Assembly (NCBI RefSeq): GCF_022869005.1
Contig: NZ_JALIEA010000011.1
Location: 62,001-126,000, forward strand
Reading direction: 5' to 3'
DNA: 64,000 nucleotides
From: Corynebacterium kalidii
Lineage (GTDB): Bacteria; Actinomycetota; Actinomycetes; Mycobacteriales; Mycobacteriaceae
Below are positions 36,135 through 53,711 of the stretch, in pieces. A program made the translations under genes and the position numbers. The notes beneath the pieces are model-generated. The model made no database searches. It was not told where the DNA came from and saw nothing but the letters and a program-made list of their open reading frames with translations. Numbering within the stretch: position 1 is the stretch's first letter; every line of letters begins with the position of its first letter.

Positions 36135-36190
36135 TGCTATGATCGACCGCAGTATCCACCGCCTCCGCCCCTCCGGCGAGGCGGATTTTT
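36135..36190 (+). promoter_or_regulatory. Extended -10 followed by a terminator hairpin in front of nusG
   Basis: TGCTATGAT (36135-36143) is an extended -10. The start would fall near 36150, just before a hairpin (ccgcctc 36159-36165 with gaggcgg 36178-36184) and a run of five T (36186-36190). The hairpin can terminate secE transcripts, and for a transcript from this promoter it would act as an attenuator ahead of nusG. Confidence 0.55.
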
Positions 36191-36286
36191 CATGCGGGGC
36201 ACAGTACGGCGACCCGCGGATGAGAAAGCCGGACCACGAACGACCCCGACCCCAGCGTCAGTACCATCAGGGAGATGAACCAACCC

Positions 36287-37114
36287 ATGAGTGACGAGAA
36301 CAACCTCGACAGCAGCACGGCGGAAGGCCTCGCTGCGGCCGCGCACAACGACGTGCAGCAGGCGGTGAGCGAACTCGGTGACACCACCCCGTCCATCGAG
36401 GCTGTGGCCGACGCGCCCGCCGCCGAGCAGAGCCCCGAGGACGCCGCGATGGCGGCGTACCGTACCCGCCTGCGCGAGTTCATGCGGGCGCTGAAGAAGC
36501 TCGACGGCGACTGGTACATCATCCAGTGCTACTCGGGCTACGAGAACAAGGTGAAGACCAACCTCGAGATGCGTGCCCAGACCTTGGGCGTCGACGAGCA
36601 GATCCACGAGGTCGTCGTCCCGATCGAGGAGATCACCGAGCTCAAGGACGGCAAGCGTAAGCGCGTCAAGCGCAAGCTCCTGCCGGGCTACGTCCTGGTG
36701 CGTATCGAGCTGGACGACGCCTCCTGGTCCGTCATCCGCGACACCCCGGGCGTCACCTCCTTCGTGGGCAACGAGGGCAAGCCCACTCCGGTGAAGATCC
36801 GCGAGGTCGCCAAGTTCCTCCTCCCGCCGGAGACCGCCACCGCACCCGCCGCCCAGGACGAGGCCGAGGCCGGCGCCTCCGTGGACGTCAGCGACACCGG
36901 TGTCGCCATGGCCCCGACGCCGCTCGGCGACCAGGTCGAGGTCGACTTCGAGGTCGGGGAGTCCGTCACGGTCCTGTCCGGCCCGTTCGCCTCGGTGTCG
37001 GCGACGATCTCCGAGATCGACGCCGCCAACAGCAAGCTCAAGGCCCTGGTCTCCATCTTCGGCCGCGAGACCCCGGTTGACCTGGCATTTGACCAGGTAG
37101 AGAAGCTCAACTAG
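36287..37114 (+). CDS. nusG: Transcription termination/antitermination protein NusG
   Basis: A 275-residue NusG. An acidic N-terminal extension of about 70 residues precedes the NGN domain ([40 protein letters not shown]) and the C-terminal KOW domain ([21 protein letters not shown]). A stretch between domains is rich in Ala and Asp. GGGAG lies upstream of ATG 36287; an ATG at 36275 abuts it too closely. It binds RNA polymerase and Rho or ribosome partners. Confidence 0.94.
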   Translation: MSDENNLDSSTAEGLAAAAHNDVQQAVSELGDTTPSIEAVADAPAAEQSPEDAAMAAYRTRLREFMRALKKLDGDWYIIQCYSGYENKVKTNLEMRAQTLGVDEQIHEVVVPIEEITELKDGKRKRVKRKLLPGYVLVRIELDDASWSVIRDTPGVTSFVGNEGKPTPVKIREVAKFLLPPETATAPAAQDEAEAGASVDVSDTGVAMAPTPLGDQVEVDFEVGESVTVLSGPFASVSATISEIDAANSKLKALVSIFGRETPVDLAFDQVEKLN

Positions 37115-37267
37115 AGTTTTACCGTTGCTCGTCCCGAGCACATGAACATTCCACCCGGTGGCCGGTAACCAGTCCGGCATCCGGACAGGTGTGCTCGTCC
37201 CCGCCATAGGACGGGCGAGGTCGTCCCGTACGGTCGACACACCTGGTACCACGTGAAGAGGTGAACC

Positions 37268-37711
37268 ATGGCGAAGAAGAAGAAGGTCTCCGGCCTGATC
37301 AAGCTGCAGATCCAGGCAGGCGCCGCTAACCCGGCACCGCCGGTCGGCCCGGCGCTCGGTGCGCACGGCGTCAACATCATGGAGTTCTGCAAGGCGTACA
37401 ACGCCGCGACCGAGTCGCAACGCGGCAACGTCATCCCCGTCGAGATCACGGTCTACGAGGACCGCTCCTTCGACTTCAAGCTGAAGACCCCGCCGGCAGC
37501 GAAGCTGCTGCTGAAGGCCGCCGGTATCCAGAAGGGCTCCGGCGTCCCCCACGCGGAGAAGGTCGGCCAGGTCAGCTGGGCACAGTGCCGCGAGATCGCG
37601 CAGACCAAGTTCGAGGACATCAACGCCAACGACCTGGAGAACGGTGCACGCATCATCGCCGGCACCGCCCGCTCCATGGGCATCGACGTCGTCGACCAGC
37701 CGGCCCAGTAA
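37268..37711 (+). CDS. rplK: 50S ribosomal protein L11
   Basis: A 147-residue L11. [34 protein letters not shown] and the C-terminal rRNA-binding domain with [11 protein letters not shown] are typical. It binds the GTPase centre of 23S rRNA with L10/L12. AGAGGTG lies before the ATG. A 153-bp gap after nusG probably holds its promoter. Confidence 0.98.
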   Translation: MAKKKKVSGLIKLQIQAGAANPAPPVGPALGAHGVNIMEFCKAYNAATESQRGNVIPVEITVYEDRSFDFKLKTPPAAKLLLKAAGIQKGSGVPHAEKVGQVSWAQCREIAQTKFEDINANDLENGARIIAGTARSMGIDVVDQPAQ

Positions 37712-37792
37712 GACAACCTCCGGCGTCACCTGTGGCAGGGCCACTTGCGGCCCGTCAACCACACTCCAACAACCACTGATTGGACCAGTACC

Positions 37793-38506
37793 ATGAGCAA
37801 GAACTCCAAGGCGTACCGCGCCGCCGCAGAGAAGATCGACTCCGATCGTCTCTACACCCCGATCGAGGCCGTCACGCTGGCCAAGGAGGTCTCCTCCAAG
37901 ACCCACGACGCCACCGTCGACGTCGCGATCCGCCTGGGTGTCGACCCCCGCAAGGCTGACCAGCTGGTCCGCGGTACCGTCTCCCTGCCGAACGGCACGG
38001 GTAAGAACGTCCGCGTCATCGTCTTCGCCGAGGGCCCGAACGCCACCGCCGCCGAGGAAGCCGGCGCCGAGGCTGTCGGCACCGCCGAGCTGATCGAGCG
38101 CATCCAGGGCGGCTGGACGGACTTCGACGCCGCCATCGCCACCCCGGACCAGATGGCCAAGGTCGGCCGTGTCGCCCGCGTCCTGGGCCCGCGTGGTCTG
38201 ATGCCGAACCCGAAGACCGGCACCGTCACCACCGACGTCGCCAAGGCTGTCGCCGAGATCAAGGGCGGAAAGATCTCCTTCCGCGTCGACAAGGCAGCCA
38301 ACCTGCACGCCATGATCGGCAAGGCCTCCTTCGACGAGAAGGCTCTGGCCGAGAACTACGGCGCGCTGCTCGACGAGCTGTACCGCGTCAAGCCGTCCGC
38401 AGCCAAGGGCCGTTACGTCAAGAAGGTCACCATCGCGACCACGAACAGCCCGGGAATCCAGGTCGACCCGACCGTCGTGAAGAACTTCACCGGCGAAGAC
38501 GCCTAG
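37793..38506 (+). CDS. rplA: 50S ribosomal protein L1
   Basis: A 237-residue L1 with the family motif [21 protein letters not shown] and NFTG near the end. The ATG at 37793 gives the normal N-terminus ([11 protein letters not shown]); the frame is open 16 codons further upstream without homology. L1 often represses its own operon by binding mRNA. Confidence 0.98.
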   Translation: MSKNSKAYRAAAEKIDSDRLYTPIEAVTLAKEVSSKTHDATVDVAIRLGVDPRKADQLVRGTVSLPNGTGKNVRVIVFAEGPNATAAEEAGAEAVGTAELIERIQGGWTDFDAAIATPDQMAKVGRVARVLGPRGLMPNPKTGTVTTDVAKAVAEIKGGKISFRVDKAANLHAMIGKASFDEKALAENYGALLDELYRVKPSAAKGRYVKKVTIATTNSPGIQVDPTVVKNFTGEDA

Positions 38507-38540
38507 TCCCGCACGGTCCCCGGCACCGCCGGGAACCCCG

Positions 38541-38587
38541 ACCGCCTCCCTGCTCCCCGTCCCGACGGGCATCAGGGAGGCGGTTTT
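38541..38587 (+). terminator. Terminator after rplA
   Basis: A perfect 12-bp stem (38541-38552 with 38573-38584), an inner short stem in the loop and TTTT. It also lies at the 3' end of the opposing lipase gene. Confidence 0.85.
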
Positions 38588-38593
38588 CGTCTG

Positions 38594-39571
38594 TCAGCGG
38601 CCCCGTTTCCCGATCTGGCCCAGGGCCGGCAGCACACGGGCGACGACGTGGGGTGTGGCGGCACGGTACGCACCGGAGGCACCCGTGTCGCTGTCCGACA
38701 GCCGTTCCAGGACGAGGTCGAGCGTCCGCGGGGAGTAGCACACCGACAGGTGGTCGCTCCAGTCGCCGGCGTTGCCGTCAGACTGGACACAGTGGTTGTG
38801 CACCGTGGCGCCGTCCCCGGGGTCGAGGAACTGTGTCCGCCAGGGCGTGACGACCTCGTCGTAGCGGGTGCTGATCATCGTGAACGTCACGCCGGGGACC
38901 GTGTCTCCGTGGCGGTTGATCTGCTGGACCACGTCGGAACCGACGATCTGGTCCTCGGCGCACTGGCCCAGGACCGCCCGGAGGACGGCGGAGACGTCGA
39001 CCTTCCCCCGCAGCTTCTCCCGCAGCCAGGCGGCCATGGTGCCCAGTCCCATCATCGTCGTGCCGTGGCCGGAGCCGGCGAGCTCGATGACGTTCCTGAT
39101 CTTCGGGGAGTCACCGGCGAACCGGCCGTCGTGGCCGGTGGCGAGCAGGCGGGCCTGCGCCCCTCCCTGCGAGTGCCCGATCACGTCGACCTGTCGTGCG
39201 CCGGTGCGTTCCAGGACGGTGTCGATGAACGCCGCGATCTCCACGGAGGAGTCGAGCAGGCCCCCGTTGGCGAAACAGCAGGTACGTCGTCCGAGGAAGC
39301 TCTCGTCGGTGCTCCCGTAGTTCAGGGCGAAGACGCGGTAGCCGCGGGAGATGAGCTCCGGCGCGATCATCGACCACGTCCCGTAGGCGTTCATCCATGT
39401 GCCGTGCAGCAGGACGACGGGCACGGGGTGGTCCTCGGACAGGGGGGTGTCCCAGTCGTTGACGCCGGCGGGCATGGGGTCACTGTGTCCCCACGACTTC
39501 AGGAACGCCGTGAGGAAGAACCGGTGTCCCCGGGCGCCGGTGACTGGAGAAGTATTCGTCGGTGAACTCAT
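38594..39571 (-). CDS. Alpha/beta-hydrolase, lipase family
   Basis: A 325-residue hydrolase with the nucleophile elbow GHSQGG (VDVIGHSQGGAQARLL), an oxyanion loop LLHGTW and a late His in SDHLSVCYSP. It resembles actinobacterial triacylglycerol lipases and esterases, but no signal peptide is visible, so it may be cytosolic or exported another way. Two cysteines occur as CC in RRTCCFANGG. It lies antisense between the L1 and L10 genes, normally adjacent. The ATG is 7 nt from a TAGGTT -10. Confidence 0.85.
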   Translation of the reverse strand: MSSPTNTSPVTGARGHRFFLTAFLKSWGHSDPMPAGVNDWDTPLSEDHPVPVVLLHGTWMNAYGTWSMIAPELISRGYRVFALNYGSTDESFLGRRTCCFANGGLLDSSVEIAAFIDTVLERTGARQVDVIGHSQGGAQARLLATGHDGRFAGDSPKIRNVIELAGSGHGTTMMGLGTMAAWLREKLRGKVDVSAVLRAVLGQCAEDQIVGSDVVQQINRHGDTVPGVTFTMISTRYDEVVTPWRTQFLDPGDGATVHNHCVQSDGNAGDWSDHLSVCYSPRTLDLVLERLSDSDTGASGAYRAATPHVVARVLPALGQIGKRGR

Positions 39572-39578
39572 TCTCCCG

Positions 39579-39584
39579 AACCTA
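39579..39584 (-). promoter_or_regulatory. -10 hexamer TAGGTT of the lipase gene
   Basis: On the minus strand TAGGTT is 7 nt from ATG 39571. GGGAGA just before the start could serve as a Shine-Dalgarno if the transcript has a short leader. Confidence 0.5.
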
Positions 39585-39664
39585 CTAGCCTTGCCGGGGG
39601 TGGGGGCGGTATTCGGACGTGCGCGTCGTCGTCACGTGGATTTGGGCTCTGCGGAAGTCGGGTC

Positions 39665-39971
39665 TATAGTGAGGCGAGAAGTTTGATCGCGGGGTGACCC
39701 GCGAACGTTCAAGTTTCACCGGAGACCGTCGGTTGACGTCTTCACCGGGCAGCACCGGGGGAGACGGACGAAGGACCATCACCAGTCACGGCGATGGCGA
39801 CCTACGCAGGGAAACACGGAACACGTCGAGCGACGCCGACCTCCCCGGGGTCCGGGATCGTCGCCTCCACGCCCCGTGCCCTGTGCACGGGGCGTCACTG
39901 TCTGTGTCGTGAGGGGTTTTCAGACACCGTCCGGTCGTACCACCGACAGACATCAGGAAGGAGGCGAGAGT
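39665..39971 (+). promoter_or_regulatory. rplJL promoter and long L10 leader
   Basis: -10 TATAGT at 39665-39670 gives a leader of nearly 300 nt before rplJ. It includes an 11-bp hairpin (39869-39879 with 39885-39895) and AGGAAGGAGG just before the ATG. Leaders of this length upstream of rplJ are bound by the L10(L12)4 complex in many bacteria; the actual binding fold was not drawn. Confidence 0.5.
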
Positions 39972-40490
39972 ATGGCAAACGCAAAGAACACCGCATCCGT
40001 TGCGGAGCTCACCGCACGTTTCGAGAACGCCAGCGCCACGGTGCTCACCGAGTACCGCGGCCTGACCGTCGCCGAGACGACCGAGCTGCGCAAGGCCCTG
40101 GGTTCCGAGGTCACCTACTCCGTCGCCAAGAACACCATGATCAAGCTGGCCGCCAAGCAGGCCGGCGTCGAGATCGCTGATGAACTGCTCACCGGACCGA
40201 CCGCCATCGCCTTCATCGAGGGTGAGGCAGTCGACGCCGCCAAGGCGTTCAAGAAGTTCGGCGCGGATCACAAGGCACTCGTGATCAAGGGCGGCAACAT
40301 GGACGGCAACCCGCTGTCCGCAGCCCAGGTTGAGGCAATCGCCGATTTGGACAACCGCGAGACCACCCTGGCCAAGCTGGCCGGCGCCCTGCAGGGCTCC
40401 CTCAGCAAGGCCGCGGGCCTGTTCAACGCTCCGGCATCCCAGGTTGCACGGCTCACCGCCGCGCTCCAGGAGAAGAAGGAAGCTGCCTGA
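39972..40490 (+). CDS. rplJ: 50S ribosomal protein L10
   Basis: A 172-residue L10. [20 protein letters not shown] near the N-terminus binds rRNA, and the C-terminal helix ([12 protein letters not shown]) carries L12 dimers. The ATG at 39972 has a very strong Shine-Dalgarno. Confidence 0.98.
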   Translation: MANAKNTASVAELTARFENASATVLTEYRGLTVAETTELRKALGSEVTYSVAKNTMIKLAAKQAGVEIADELLTGPTAIAFIEGEAVDAAKAFKKFGADHKALVIKGGNMDGNPLSAAQVEAIADLDNRETTLAKLAGALQGSLSKAAGLFNAPASQVARLTAALQEKKEAA

Positions 40491-40570
40491 CCCGTCAGGC
40501 TGCTTAACCCCCATACGCATTAACAACGTCCCCGCCCCGGTAGTGGGTGGGACAAAGAAAGGAAGCCGAC

Positions 40571-40954
40571 ATGGCTAAGTTCACCAACGACGAACTGCTC
40601 GAAGCCTTCAAGGAGATGACCCTGATCGAGCTCTCTGAGTTCGTCAAGCTCTTCGAGGACACCTTCGACGTCACCGCTGCCGCTCCGGTCGCCGCTGTCG
40701 CCGCCCCCGGTGCTGCCGCTGCTCCCGCCGAGGAAGAGAAGGACGAGTTCGACGTCGTCCTCGAGGACGCCGGCGCCAAGAAGATCGGCGTGATCAAGGT
40801 TGTCCGCGAGATCGTCTCCGGCCTGGGTCTGAAGGAGGCCAAGGAGCTCGTCGAGGGCGCACCGAAGGCTCTGCTCGAGGCTGCTTCCAAGGACGACGCC
40901 GAGGCTGCCAAGGCCAAGCTCGAAGAGGCCGGCGCCAAGGTTTCCCTCAAGTAA
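40571..40954 (+). CDS. rplL: 50S ribosomal protein L7/L12
   Basis: A 127-residue stalk protein. The N-terminal dimerisation domain ([22 protein letters not shown]), an Ala-rich hinge and the C-terminal factor-binding domain ([25 protein letters not shown]) are all present. Confidence 0.98.
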   Translation: MAKFTNDELLEAFKEMTLIELSEFVKLFEDTFDVTAAAPVAAVAAPGAAAAPAEEEKDEFDVVLEDAGAKKIGVIKVVREIVSGLGLKEAKELVEGAPKALLEAASKDDAEAAKAKLEEAGAKVSLK

Positions 40955-40981
40955 GAGGGCCACGGCTCACGCCGTACCTTT

Positions 40982-41030
40982 CACCACCCCCGTCAGGGAC
41001 GTTCACGAGACGTCCGTGGCGGGGGTGTTG
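40982..41030 (+). terminator. Hairpin after rplL
   Basis: An 11-nt arm (40982-) pairs with 41020-41030 around an inner gacgt/acgtc stem. No T-run follows, so it may be a pause or partial terminator before rpoB. Confidence 0.6.
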
Positions 41031-41062
41031 TCGTCGTTGCGGACCTGCGCCGGCACGGGCAC

Positions 41063-41068
41063 TACGAT
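41063..41068 (+). promoter_or_regulatory. -10 hexamer TACGAT, leaderless start of the DUF3068 gene
   Basis: TACGAT is 7 nt from ATG 41076; an ATG at 41067 overlaps it. Confidence 0.5.
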
Positions 41069-41075
41069 GGTCCGC

Positions 41076-42116
41076 ATGCTTCCGAGATCCCGCGTCGCCG
41101 CTGTCCTCACACTCGGGCTGGGGTGCATCCTGCTCGCCGTCGGTATCGCACTGCCCCTGCTGGTGCCACCCGAGCGACCCGTCCCGTTGGAGCTGAGCGA
41201 AACGCAGTTGACGTTGCAGGACGACCGGGCGCGGATCGGACCGTCCTACCTGGCGGGGGAGGACGGCGACGCCGCGGCACCCGACCCGGTCACCGCACCG
41301 GTGACGAAGACCTACGCGGTGTCCCTGGGGGAGCCGGCGGACAGGACGTCCGCGGCGGCGACCGTCGGGGTCACGTCGGTGCGTGGCGACCGCGACGGTG
41401 ACGCCGCCCTGCTCGACGCGGAGGTCTGGACGTACCGGGTCGACCGCACCACCGGCGCGTCGCTGGGGGACGCCAAGGTCGCGGACACCCCGGCGACACC
41501 GGCGGTGGCCGGTGAGGTGGACGGACAGTGGCTGGCGTTCCCGCGGAACACCGGCCAGCAGGAGTACCCGGTGTTCGACAACCTGCTGCGCCGTGCCGTC
41601 CCCGCACAGTTCGTCCAGACCGAGGACGTCGACGGCAGCGAGGTGTACGTCTTCCGCCAGGAGTTCGACCACGAACCGGTACGGCAGTCGAACCCGGGGT
41701 ACTACCGGGCGACGTCGACGACGGGGGAGGGGGGAGTGTCCTCGCTCTACCGTAACGGCTACAAGGAGTTCCGGGTCGAGCCGCGCAGCGGGATGATCGT
41801 CTCCGTCACCGAGGACATCCAGGACGTCTACGTTCCCGACGGCACAGACGGCACGGACGGTGCAGACGGTTCAGACGGTGACGACGGGGCGGCCGCCGGG
41901 GAGCCGGAGCTGCTCAGCGCCTTCCACGGTGCCACCCCGGAGTCGGAACGTGATGACCTGCTGGTTCAGGCCGAGAAGATCGGACACGACCGGCCGACAC
42001 GTGGATGGGGTATTGTGCTCACCGTCACGGGTGCTATCGTGGCACTCGGTTCGGCGGTGGTGGCCCTGAGGCCACAGCGCGTCCAGCGGTCTGGACCGGC
42101 GCAGGCGGGCGAGTAG
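41076..42116 (+). CDS. DUF3068 membrane protein
   Basis: A 346-residue protein with one N-terminal helix (residues about 8-28), a large outer domain and one C-terminal helix (near 320-340, GIVLTVTGAIVALGSAVVAL), as in the DUF3068 family (named for similarity to a corynebacterial porin, PorA). An Asp/Gly/Thr/Ser repeat (DGTDGTDGADGSDGDDG, 41838-41886) lies late in the outer domain. It sits between rplL and rpoB on the same strand with its own promoter. The function is not established. Confidence 0.8.
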   Translation: MLPRSRVAAVLTLGLGCILLAVGIALPLLVPPERPVPLELSETQLTLQDDRARIGPSYLAGEDGDAAAPDPVTAPVTKTYAVSLGEPADRTSAAATVGVTSVRGDRDGDAALLDAEVWTYRVDRTTGASLGDAKVADTPATPAVAGEVDGQWLAFPRNTGQQEYPVFDNLLRRAVPAQFVQTEDVDGSEVYVFRQEFDHEPVRQSNPGYYRATSTTGEGGVSSLYRNGYKEFRVEPRSGMIVSVTEDIQDVYVPDGTDGTDGADGSDGDDGAAAGEPELLSAFHGATPESERDDLLVQAEKIGHDRPTRGWGIVLTVTGAIVALGSAVVALRPQRVQRSGPAQAGE

Positions 42117-42571
42117 CCGCAGCCGCTGAAGGAGGAGAACGGGCGGCCCGCCCGGTGCGGCAGGGGCCGCGGGGAGGGCGCGTCGGGGTGCTCTAGGGGT
42201 GGACATCCGCGCGCCGTTGATATACGATCGATCGTTGCGCTGGATTGACGTCCGGCCACGGTAAGAAAACAGCAGGACACGACCTTGATGAGCGATGGTA
42301 CGGAGGGGATCGACATGGTCACGGCACGGCGGAAAGCCAGGGTGCCCGACCACGCCGACCCGGACCGGACCGGCAACTTGACAAGGTCGATCAGTTGTTT
42401 CCGGACACTGGTCCGCAGCTGACCCGGCCGACGTCGACCCCCACAGAACCCCACAGATTTCCACAGACCACCGCAGACCGTACGCTCATAGCAACCGTGC
42501 CGGCCACCGCCCGGGCCCGTCCATCGGATCCGGCTCCCGGCAGGCACGTGAGGTGCTGGAAGGACCCCATC
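42117..42571 (+). other. rpoB upstream region
   Basis: A 455-bp region without a supported gene. It has the perfect 12-bp palindrome ACGATCGATCGT (42224-42235), which overlaps a possible -10 TACGAT (42223-42228), and the Shine-Dalgarno GGAAGGA for rpoB. The rpoB frame happens to be open through this region to 42245, without conserved sequence. Long leaders with several promoters are usual in front of rpoBC. Confidence 0.5.
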
Positions 42572-46066
<3,495 letters not shown>

Positions 46067-46152
46067 CCCCCACCACCAGACAACGACCTTTTTTCACTGC
46101 ACCACCCGCACTACCGCCCTCCGTATGAAGACGGAGGGGAAAGGGAGTCCAC

Positions 46153-50124
<3,972 letters not shown>

Positions 50125-50153
50125 GGGACTGTCCCAGCCGCCGAGGTGAGCAG

Positions 50154-50197
50154 ACCCTGGGCCCGGATCCTGTCGAGGATCCGGGCCCAGGGTTTTT
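50154..50197 (+). terminator. Strong terminator after rpoC
   Basis: A perfect 18-bp GC-rich stem (50154-50171 with 50176-50193), a 4-nt loop (gtcg) and TTTTT at 50193-50197. This is the clearest intrinsic terminator in the window and closes the rpoBC operon. Confidence 0.95.
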
Positions 50198-50358
50198 CCG
50201 TGGGGGAGAGGCACCGGTGTTACGGATGTACCATCGATGTGTCGGCTGTGGATCTGTCCGCGGCGGCGCGCCCCGCGGGCGTGCTGGCCAGGGAAGACTG
50301 TCCTATACGGTCGTATCACCCACGGCGGTTGCCGGAATGCCGCCCCTACCGTAATGAT

Positions 50359-50387
50359 TTGGTTGATTCGCGCGTGTCGGGTAGTGT
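50359..50387 (+). promoter_or_regulatory. Promoter of the rpsL operon
   Basis: -35 TTGGTT (50359-50364), 17 bp, -10 TAGTGT (50382-50387). The predicted leader is about 230 nt. An open frame from 50439 overlaps rpsL but shows no sign of coding. Confidence 0.55.
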
Positions 50388-50623
50388 CAAACCACAGTCC
50401 CACTTATCAGGACGCGTCTGCCGGTCGTTCCGGCCGATATGAACTTCTACCCCGTAGGCCAGCGAGAGCGGCTGAGGGGTTTCGGCACGTTCAAAACAAA
50501 GACGCTCGTGAACAGCAGGGAAATGATCTCGAAGAAGGTCTCGTCCGACCACGAGGGTCCGCCGGCAGCGTACCGGAAGAACCCGGGGTCACGGCAGGAC
50601 ACGAACAAGCAGAAAGTCGGTTT

Positions 50624-50995
50624 ATGCCTACTATCCAGCAGCTGGTCCGCAAGGGCCGCCACGACAAGACCGTGAAGGTTGCCACGGCCGCCCTGAAGGG
50701 TTCGCCGCAGCGTCGTGGCGTGTGCACCCGCGTGTACACCACCACCCCCAAGAAGCCGAACTCGGCTCTCCGTAAGGTCGCCCGTGTGCGCCTGACCTCC
50801 GGTATCGAGGTTTCCGCCTACATCCCCGGCGAGGGCCACAACCTCCAGGAGCACTCCATGGTGCTCGTCCGCGGCGGTCGTGTGAAGGACCTCCCGGGTG
50901 TCCGTTACAAGATCGTCCGTGGCTCCCTCGACACCCAGGGTGTCAAGGACCGCAAGCAGGCCCGTTCCCGCTACGGCGCGAAGAAGGAGAAGTAG
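50624..50995 (+). CDS. rpsL: 30S ribosomal protein S12
   Basis: A 123-residue S12. The streptomycin-sensitive lysines are wild type ([13 protein letters not shown] and [11 protein letters not shown]). The Shine-Dalgarno is weak (AGAAAG). It begins the str operon: rpsL, rpsG, fusA. Confidence 0.98.
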   Translation: MPTIQQLVRKGRHDKTVKVATAALKGSPQRRGVCTRVYTTTPKKPNSALRKVARVRLTSGIEVSAYIPGEGHNLQEHSMVLVRGGRVKDLPGVRYKIVRGSLDTQGVKDRKQARSRYGAKKEK

Positions 50996-50998
50996 TCA

Positions 50999-51469
50999 AT
51001 GCCTCGTAAAGGTCCCGCACCCGCACGCCCCGTCGTCAAGGATCCGGTCTACGACGACGTCATCGTCTCCCAGCTGGTCAACAAGGTCCTGCTGGACGGC
51101 AAGAAGTCGACCGCCGAGCGCATCGTCTACAGCGCCCTCGAGGTCTGCCGCGAGAAGACCGGCACCGACCCGGTCCTCACCCTGAAGAAGGCCCTCGACA
51201 ACGTCAAGCCGGCCCTCGAGGTCCGCTCCCGTCGTGTCGGTGGCGCAACCTACCAGGTCCCGGTCGAGGTTCGCCCCGGCCGCTCCACCACCCTGGCGCT
51301 GCGTTGGCTGGTCACTTTCACCCGCCAGCGTCGTGAGAACACCATGACCGAGCGTCTCGCCAACGAGATCCTGGACGCCTCCAACGGTCTCGGTGCCTCC
51401 GTCAAGCGTCGTGAGGACACCCACAAGATGGCCGAGGCCAACCGCGCCTTCGCCCACTACCGCTGGTGA
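50999..51469 (+). CDS. rpsG: 30S ribosomal protein S7
   Basis: A 156-residue S7 with [16 protein letters not shown] at the start and the 16S-binding core [18 protein letters not shown]. It follows rpsL after 3 nt. S7 often represses the str operon. Confidence 0.98.
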   Translation: MPRKGPAPARPVVKDPVYDDVIVSQLVNKVLLDGKKSTAERIVYSALEVCREKTGTDPVLTLKKALDNVKPALEVRSRRVGGATYQVPVEVRPGRSTTLALRWLVTFTRQRRENTMTERLANEILDASNGLGASVKRREDTHKMAEANRAFAHYRW

Positions 51470-51474
51470 CCTGA

Positions 51475-51501
51475 GAGGGGCCTGCCGTCGGCAGGCCCCT
51501 C
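51475..51501 (+). terminator. Perfect hairpin between rpsG and fusA
   Basis: A 12-bp perfect stem (51475-51486 with 51490-51501) and 3-nt loop begin 6 nt after the rpsG stop. No T-run follows, so partial termination or mRNA stabilisation are both possible. Confidence 0.7.
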
Positions 51502-51584
51502 CCCGGCCGGTGTAGAACCTGCGTGGTTGCCCGGTCGATGACACAATCATCTACGACATTCCGACTACATCGAGGGAATAGACT

Positions 51585-53711
51585 GTGGCACAAGAAGTGC
51601 AGAAGGATCTGAAGAAGGTCCGCAACATCGGCATCATGGCACACATCGATGCCGGTAAGACCACCACCACCGAGCGCATCCTCTACTACACCGGCATCAA
51701 CCGCAAGGTCGGCGAGACCCACGACGGTGCCTCCACCACCGACTGGATGGAGCAGGAGAAGGAGCGTGGCATCACGATCACCTCCGCCGCCGTCACCTGT
51801 TTCTGGAACGAGAACCAGGTCAACATCATCGACACCCCCGGTCACGTCGACTTCACGGTCGAGGTCGAGCGGTCCCTGCGCGTCCTCGACGGCGCTGTCG
51901 CCGTCTTCGACGGCAAGGAGGGCGTCGAGCCCCAGTCCGAGCAGGTCTGGCGCCAGGCCGACAAGTACGACGTGCCGCGTATCTGCTTCGTCAACAAGAT
52001 GGACAAGCTGGGTGCGGACTTCTACTTCACCGTGCAGACCATCATCGACCGTCTCGGCGCGAAGCCGTTGGTCATGCAGCTGCCGATCGGCGCCGAGGAC
52101 GACTTCGACGGCGTCGTCGACCTGCTGACCATGCAGGCGATCACCTGGCGCGGCCGCGTCGAGGTCGGTGCTGAGGCGACCTACGAGGAGATCCCCGCCG
52201 AGCTCGCCGACAAGGCTGCGGAGTACCGCGAGAAGCTGCTGGAGTCCGTCGCCGAGTCGGACGAGGCCCTCATGGAGAAGTACTTCGCCGGTGAGGAGCT
52301 CTCGCTCGACGAGATCAAGGCCGCCATCCGCAAGATGACGATCAACTCCGAGATCTACCCGGTGTTCTGTGGTACCGCGTACCACAACAAGGGCATCCAG
52401 CCTGTCCTGGACGCCGTCATCGACTACCTGCCGTCCCCGCTGGACGTCGAGAACATCCAGGGCCACAAGCCGGGCCACGAGGATGTCGAGATGACCCGCA
52501 AGCCCAGCGACGACGAGCCGTTCTCCGCACTGGCCTTCAAGATCGCCGCCCACCCGTTCTTCGGCAAGCTGACCTTCGTGCGTGTCTACTCCGGCACCGT
52601 CGAGCCCGGCCAGCAGGTCCTGAACGCCGTGACCGGCAAGAAGGAGCGCGTCGGCAAGCTCTTCCAGATGCACGCCAACAAGGAGAACCCGGTCGACAAG
52701 GCGCACGCCGGTAACATCTACGCGATGATCGGTCTCAAGGAGACCACCACCGGTGACACCCTGTGTGACATCAACGACCCGATCCTGCTGGAGTCCATGG
52801 ACTTCCCGGAGCCGGTCATCAAGGTCTCCATCGAGCCGAAGACCAAGTCCGACCAGGAGAAGCTGGGTGTCGCCATCCAGCGTCTGACCGAAGAGGACCC
52901 GACCTTCACGGTCAACCTCGACGAGGAGACCGGCCAGACCATCATCGGTGGTATGGGCGAGCTGCACCTCGACGTGTTCGTCGACCGTATGAAGCGCGAG
53001 TTCAAGGTCGAGGCCAACGTGGGTGCCCCGCAGGTCGCGTACCGCGAGACCATCCGCAAGGCCGTCGAGAAGATCGAGTTCACCCACAAGAAGCAGACCG
53101 GTGGTTCCGGTCAGTTCGCCAAGGTGATCATGGCGATCGAGCCGTACAACCCGGAGCCCGAGGAGCTGGAGGAGGGCGAGGACCCGAACTACAAGTTCGT
53201 CAACGCCGTCACCGGTGGACGTATCCCGAAGGAGTACATCCCCTCCGTGGACGCCGGTATCCAGGACGCCATGCAGTACGGTTACCTGGCGGGCTTCCCG
53301 CTGGTCGACATCAAGGCCACCCTGATCGACGGTCAGTACCACGACGTCGACTCCTCGGAGATGGCCTTCAAGATCGCCGGCTCCCAGGCTCTCAAGGAGG
53401 GTGTCGCCAAGGCGAAGCCCGTCCTGCTCGAGCCGCTGATGGCAGTCGAGGTCACCACCCCTGAGGAGTTCATGGGTGAGGTCATCGGCGACATCAACTC
53501 CCGCCGTGGTCAGGTCTCCGCGATGGAGGACCGCTCCGGTGCGAAGGTCGTCAAGGGCAAGGTCCCGCTGTCCGAGATGTTCGGCTACGTCGGCGACCTG
53601 CGTTCCAAGACCCAGGGCCGTGCGAACTACACCATGATCTTCGACTCCTACGGTGAGGTCCCCTCGTCCGTGGCGACCGAGATCATCGCCGAGCGTACGG
53701 GCAACGCCTAA
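51585..53711 (+). CDS. fusA: Elongation factor G
   Basis: A 708-residue translocase. G1 [12 protein letters not shown]3 DTPGHVDF and G4 NKMDKLGAD are present. Five domains follow the normal order. GTG start with GAGGG before it. It drives ribosomal translocation and recycling. Confidence 0.98.
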   Translation: MAQEVQKDLKKVRNIGIMAHIDAGKTTTTERILYYTGINRKVGETHDGASTTDWMEQEKERGITITSAAVTCFWNENQVNIIDTPGHVDFTVEVERSLRVLDGAVAVFDGKEGVEPQSEQVWRQADKYDVPRICFVNKMDKLGADFYFTVQTIIDRLGAKPLVMQLPIGAEDDFDGVVDLLTMQAITWRGRVEVGAEATYEEIPAELADKAAEYREKLLESVAESDEALMEKYFAGEELSLDEIKAAIRKMTINSEIYPVFCGTAYHNKGIQPVLDAVIDYLPSPLDVENIQGHKPGHEDVEMTRKPSDDEPFSALAFKIAAHPFFGKLTFVRVYSGTVEPGQQVLNAVTGKKERVGKLFQMHANKENPVDKAHAGNIYAMIGLKETTTGDTLCDINDPILLESMDFPEPVIKVSIEPKTKSDQEKLGVAIQRLTEEDPTFTVNLDEETGQTIIGGMGELHLDVFVDRMKREFKVEANVGAPQVAYRETIRKAVEKIEFTHKKQTGGSGQFAKVIMAIEPYNPEPEELEEGEDPNYKFVNAVTGGRIPKEYIPSVDAGIQDAMQYGYLAGFPLVDIKATLIDGQYHDVDSSEMAFKIAGSQALKEGVAKAKPVLLEPLMAVEVTTPEEFMGEVIGDINSRRGQVSAMEDRSGAKVVKGKVPLSEMFGYVGDLRSKTQGRANYTMIFDSYGEVPSSVATEIIAERTGNA

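Noticed and set aside
42245..42571. Upstream extension of rpoB
   Set aside because: Not similar to any RpoB N-terminus; TTG 42572 has a Shine-Dalgarno and family-typical sequence.
50439..50675. 78-codon frame in the rpsL leader
   Set aside because: It overlaps rpsL out of frame and has no conserved features.
50624..50995. Streptomycin-resistance changes in S12
   Set aside because: The two critical lysine regions (PKKPNS and GVRYK) are wild type.
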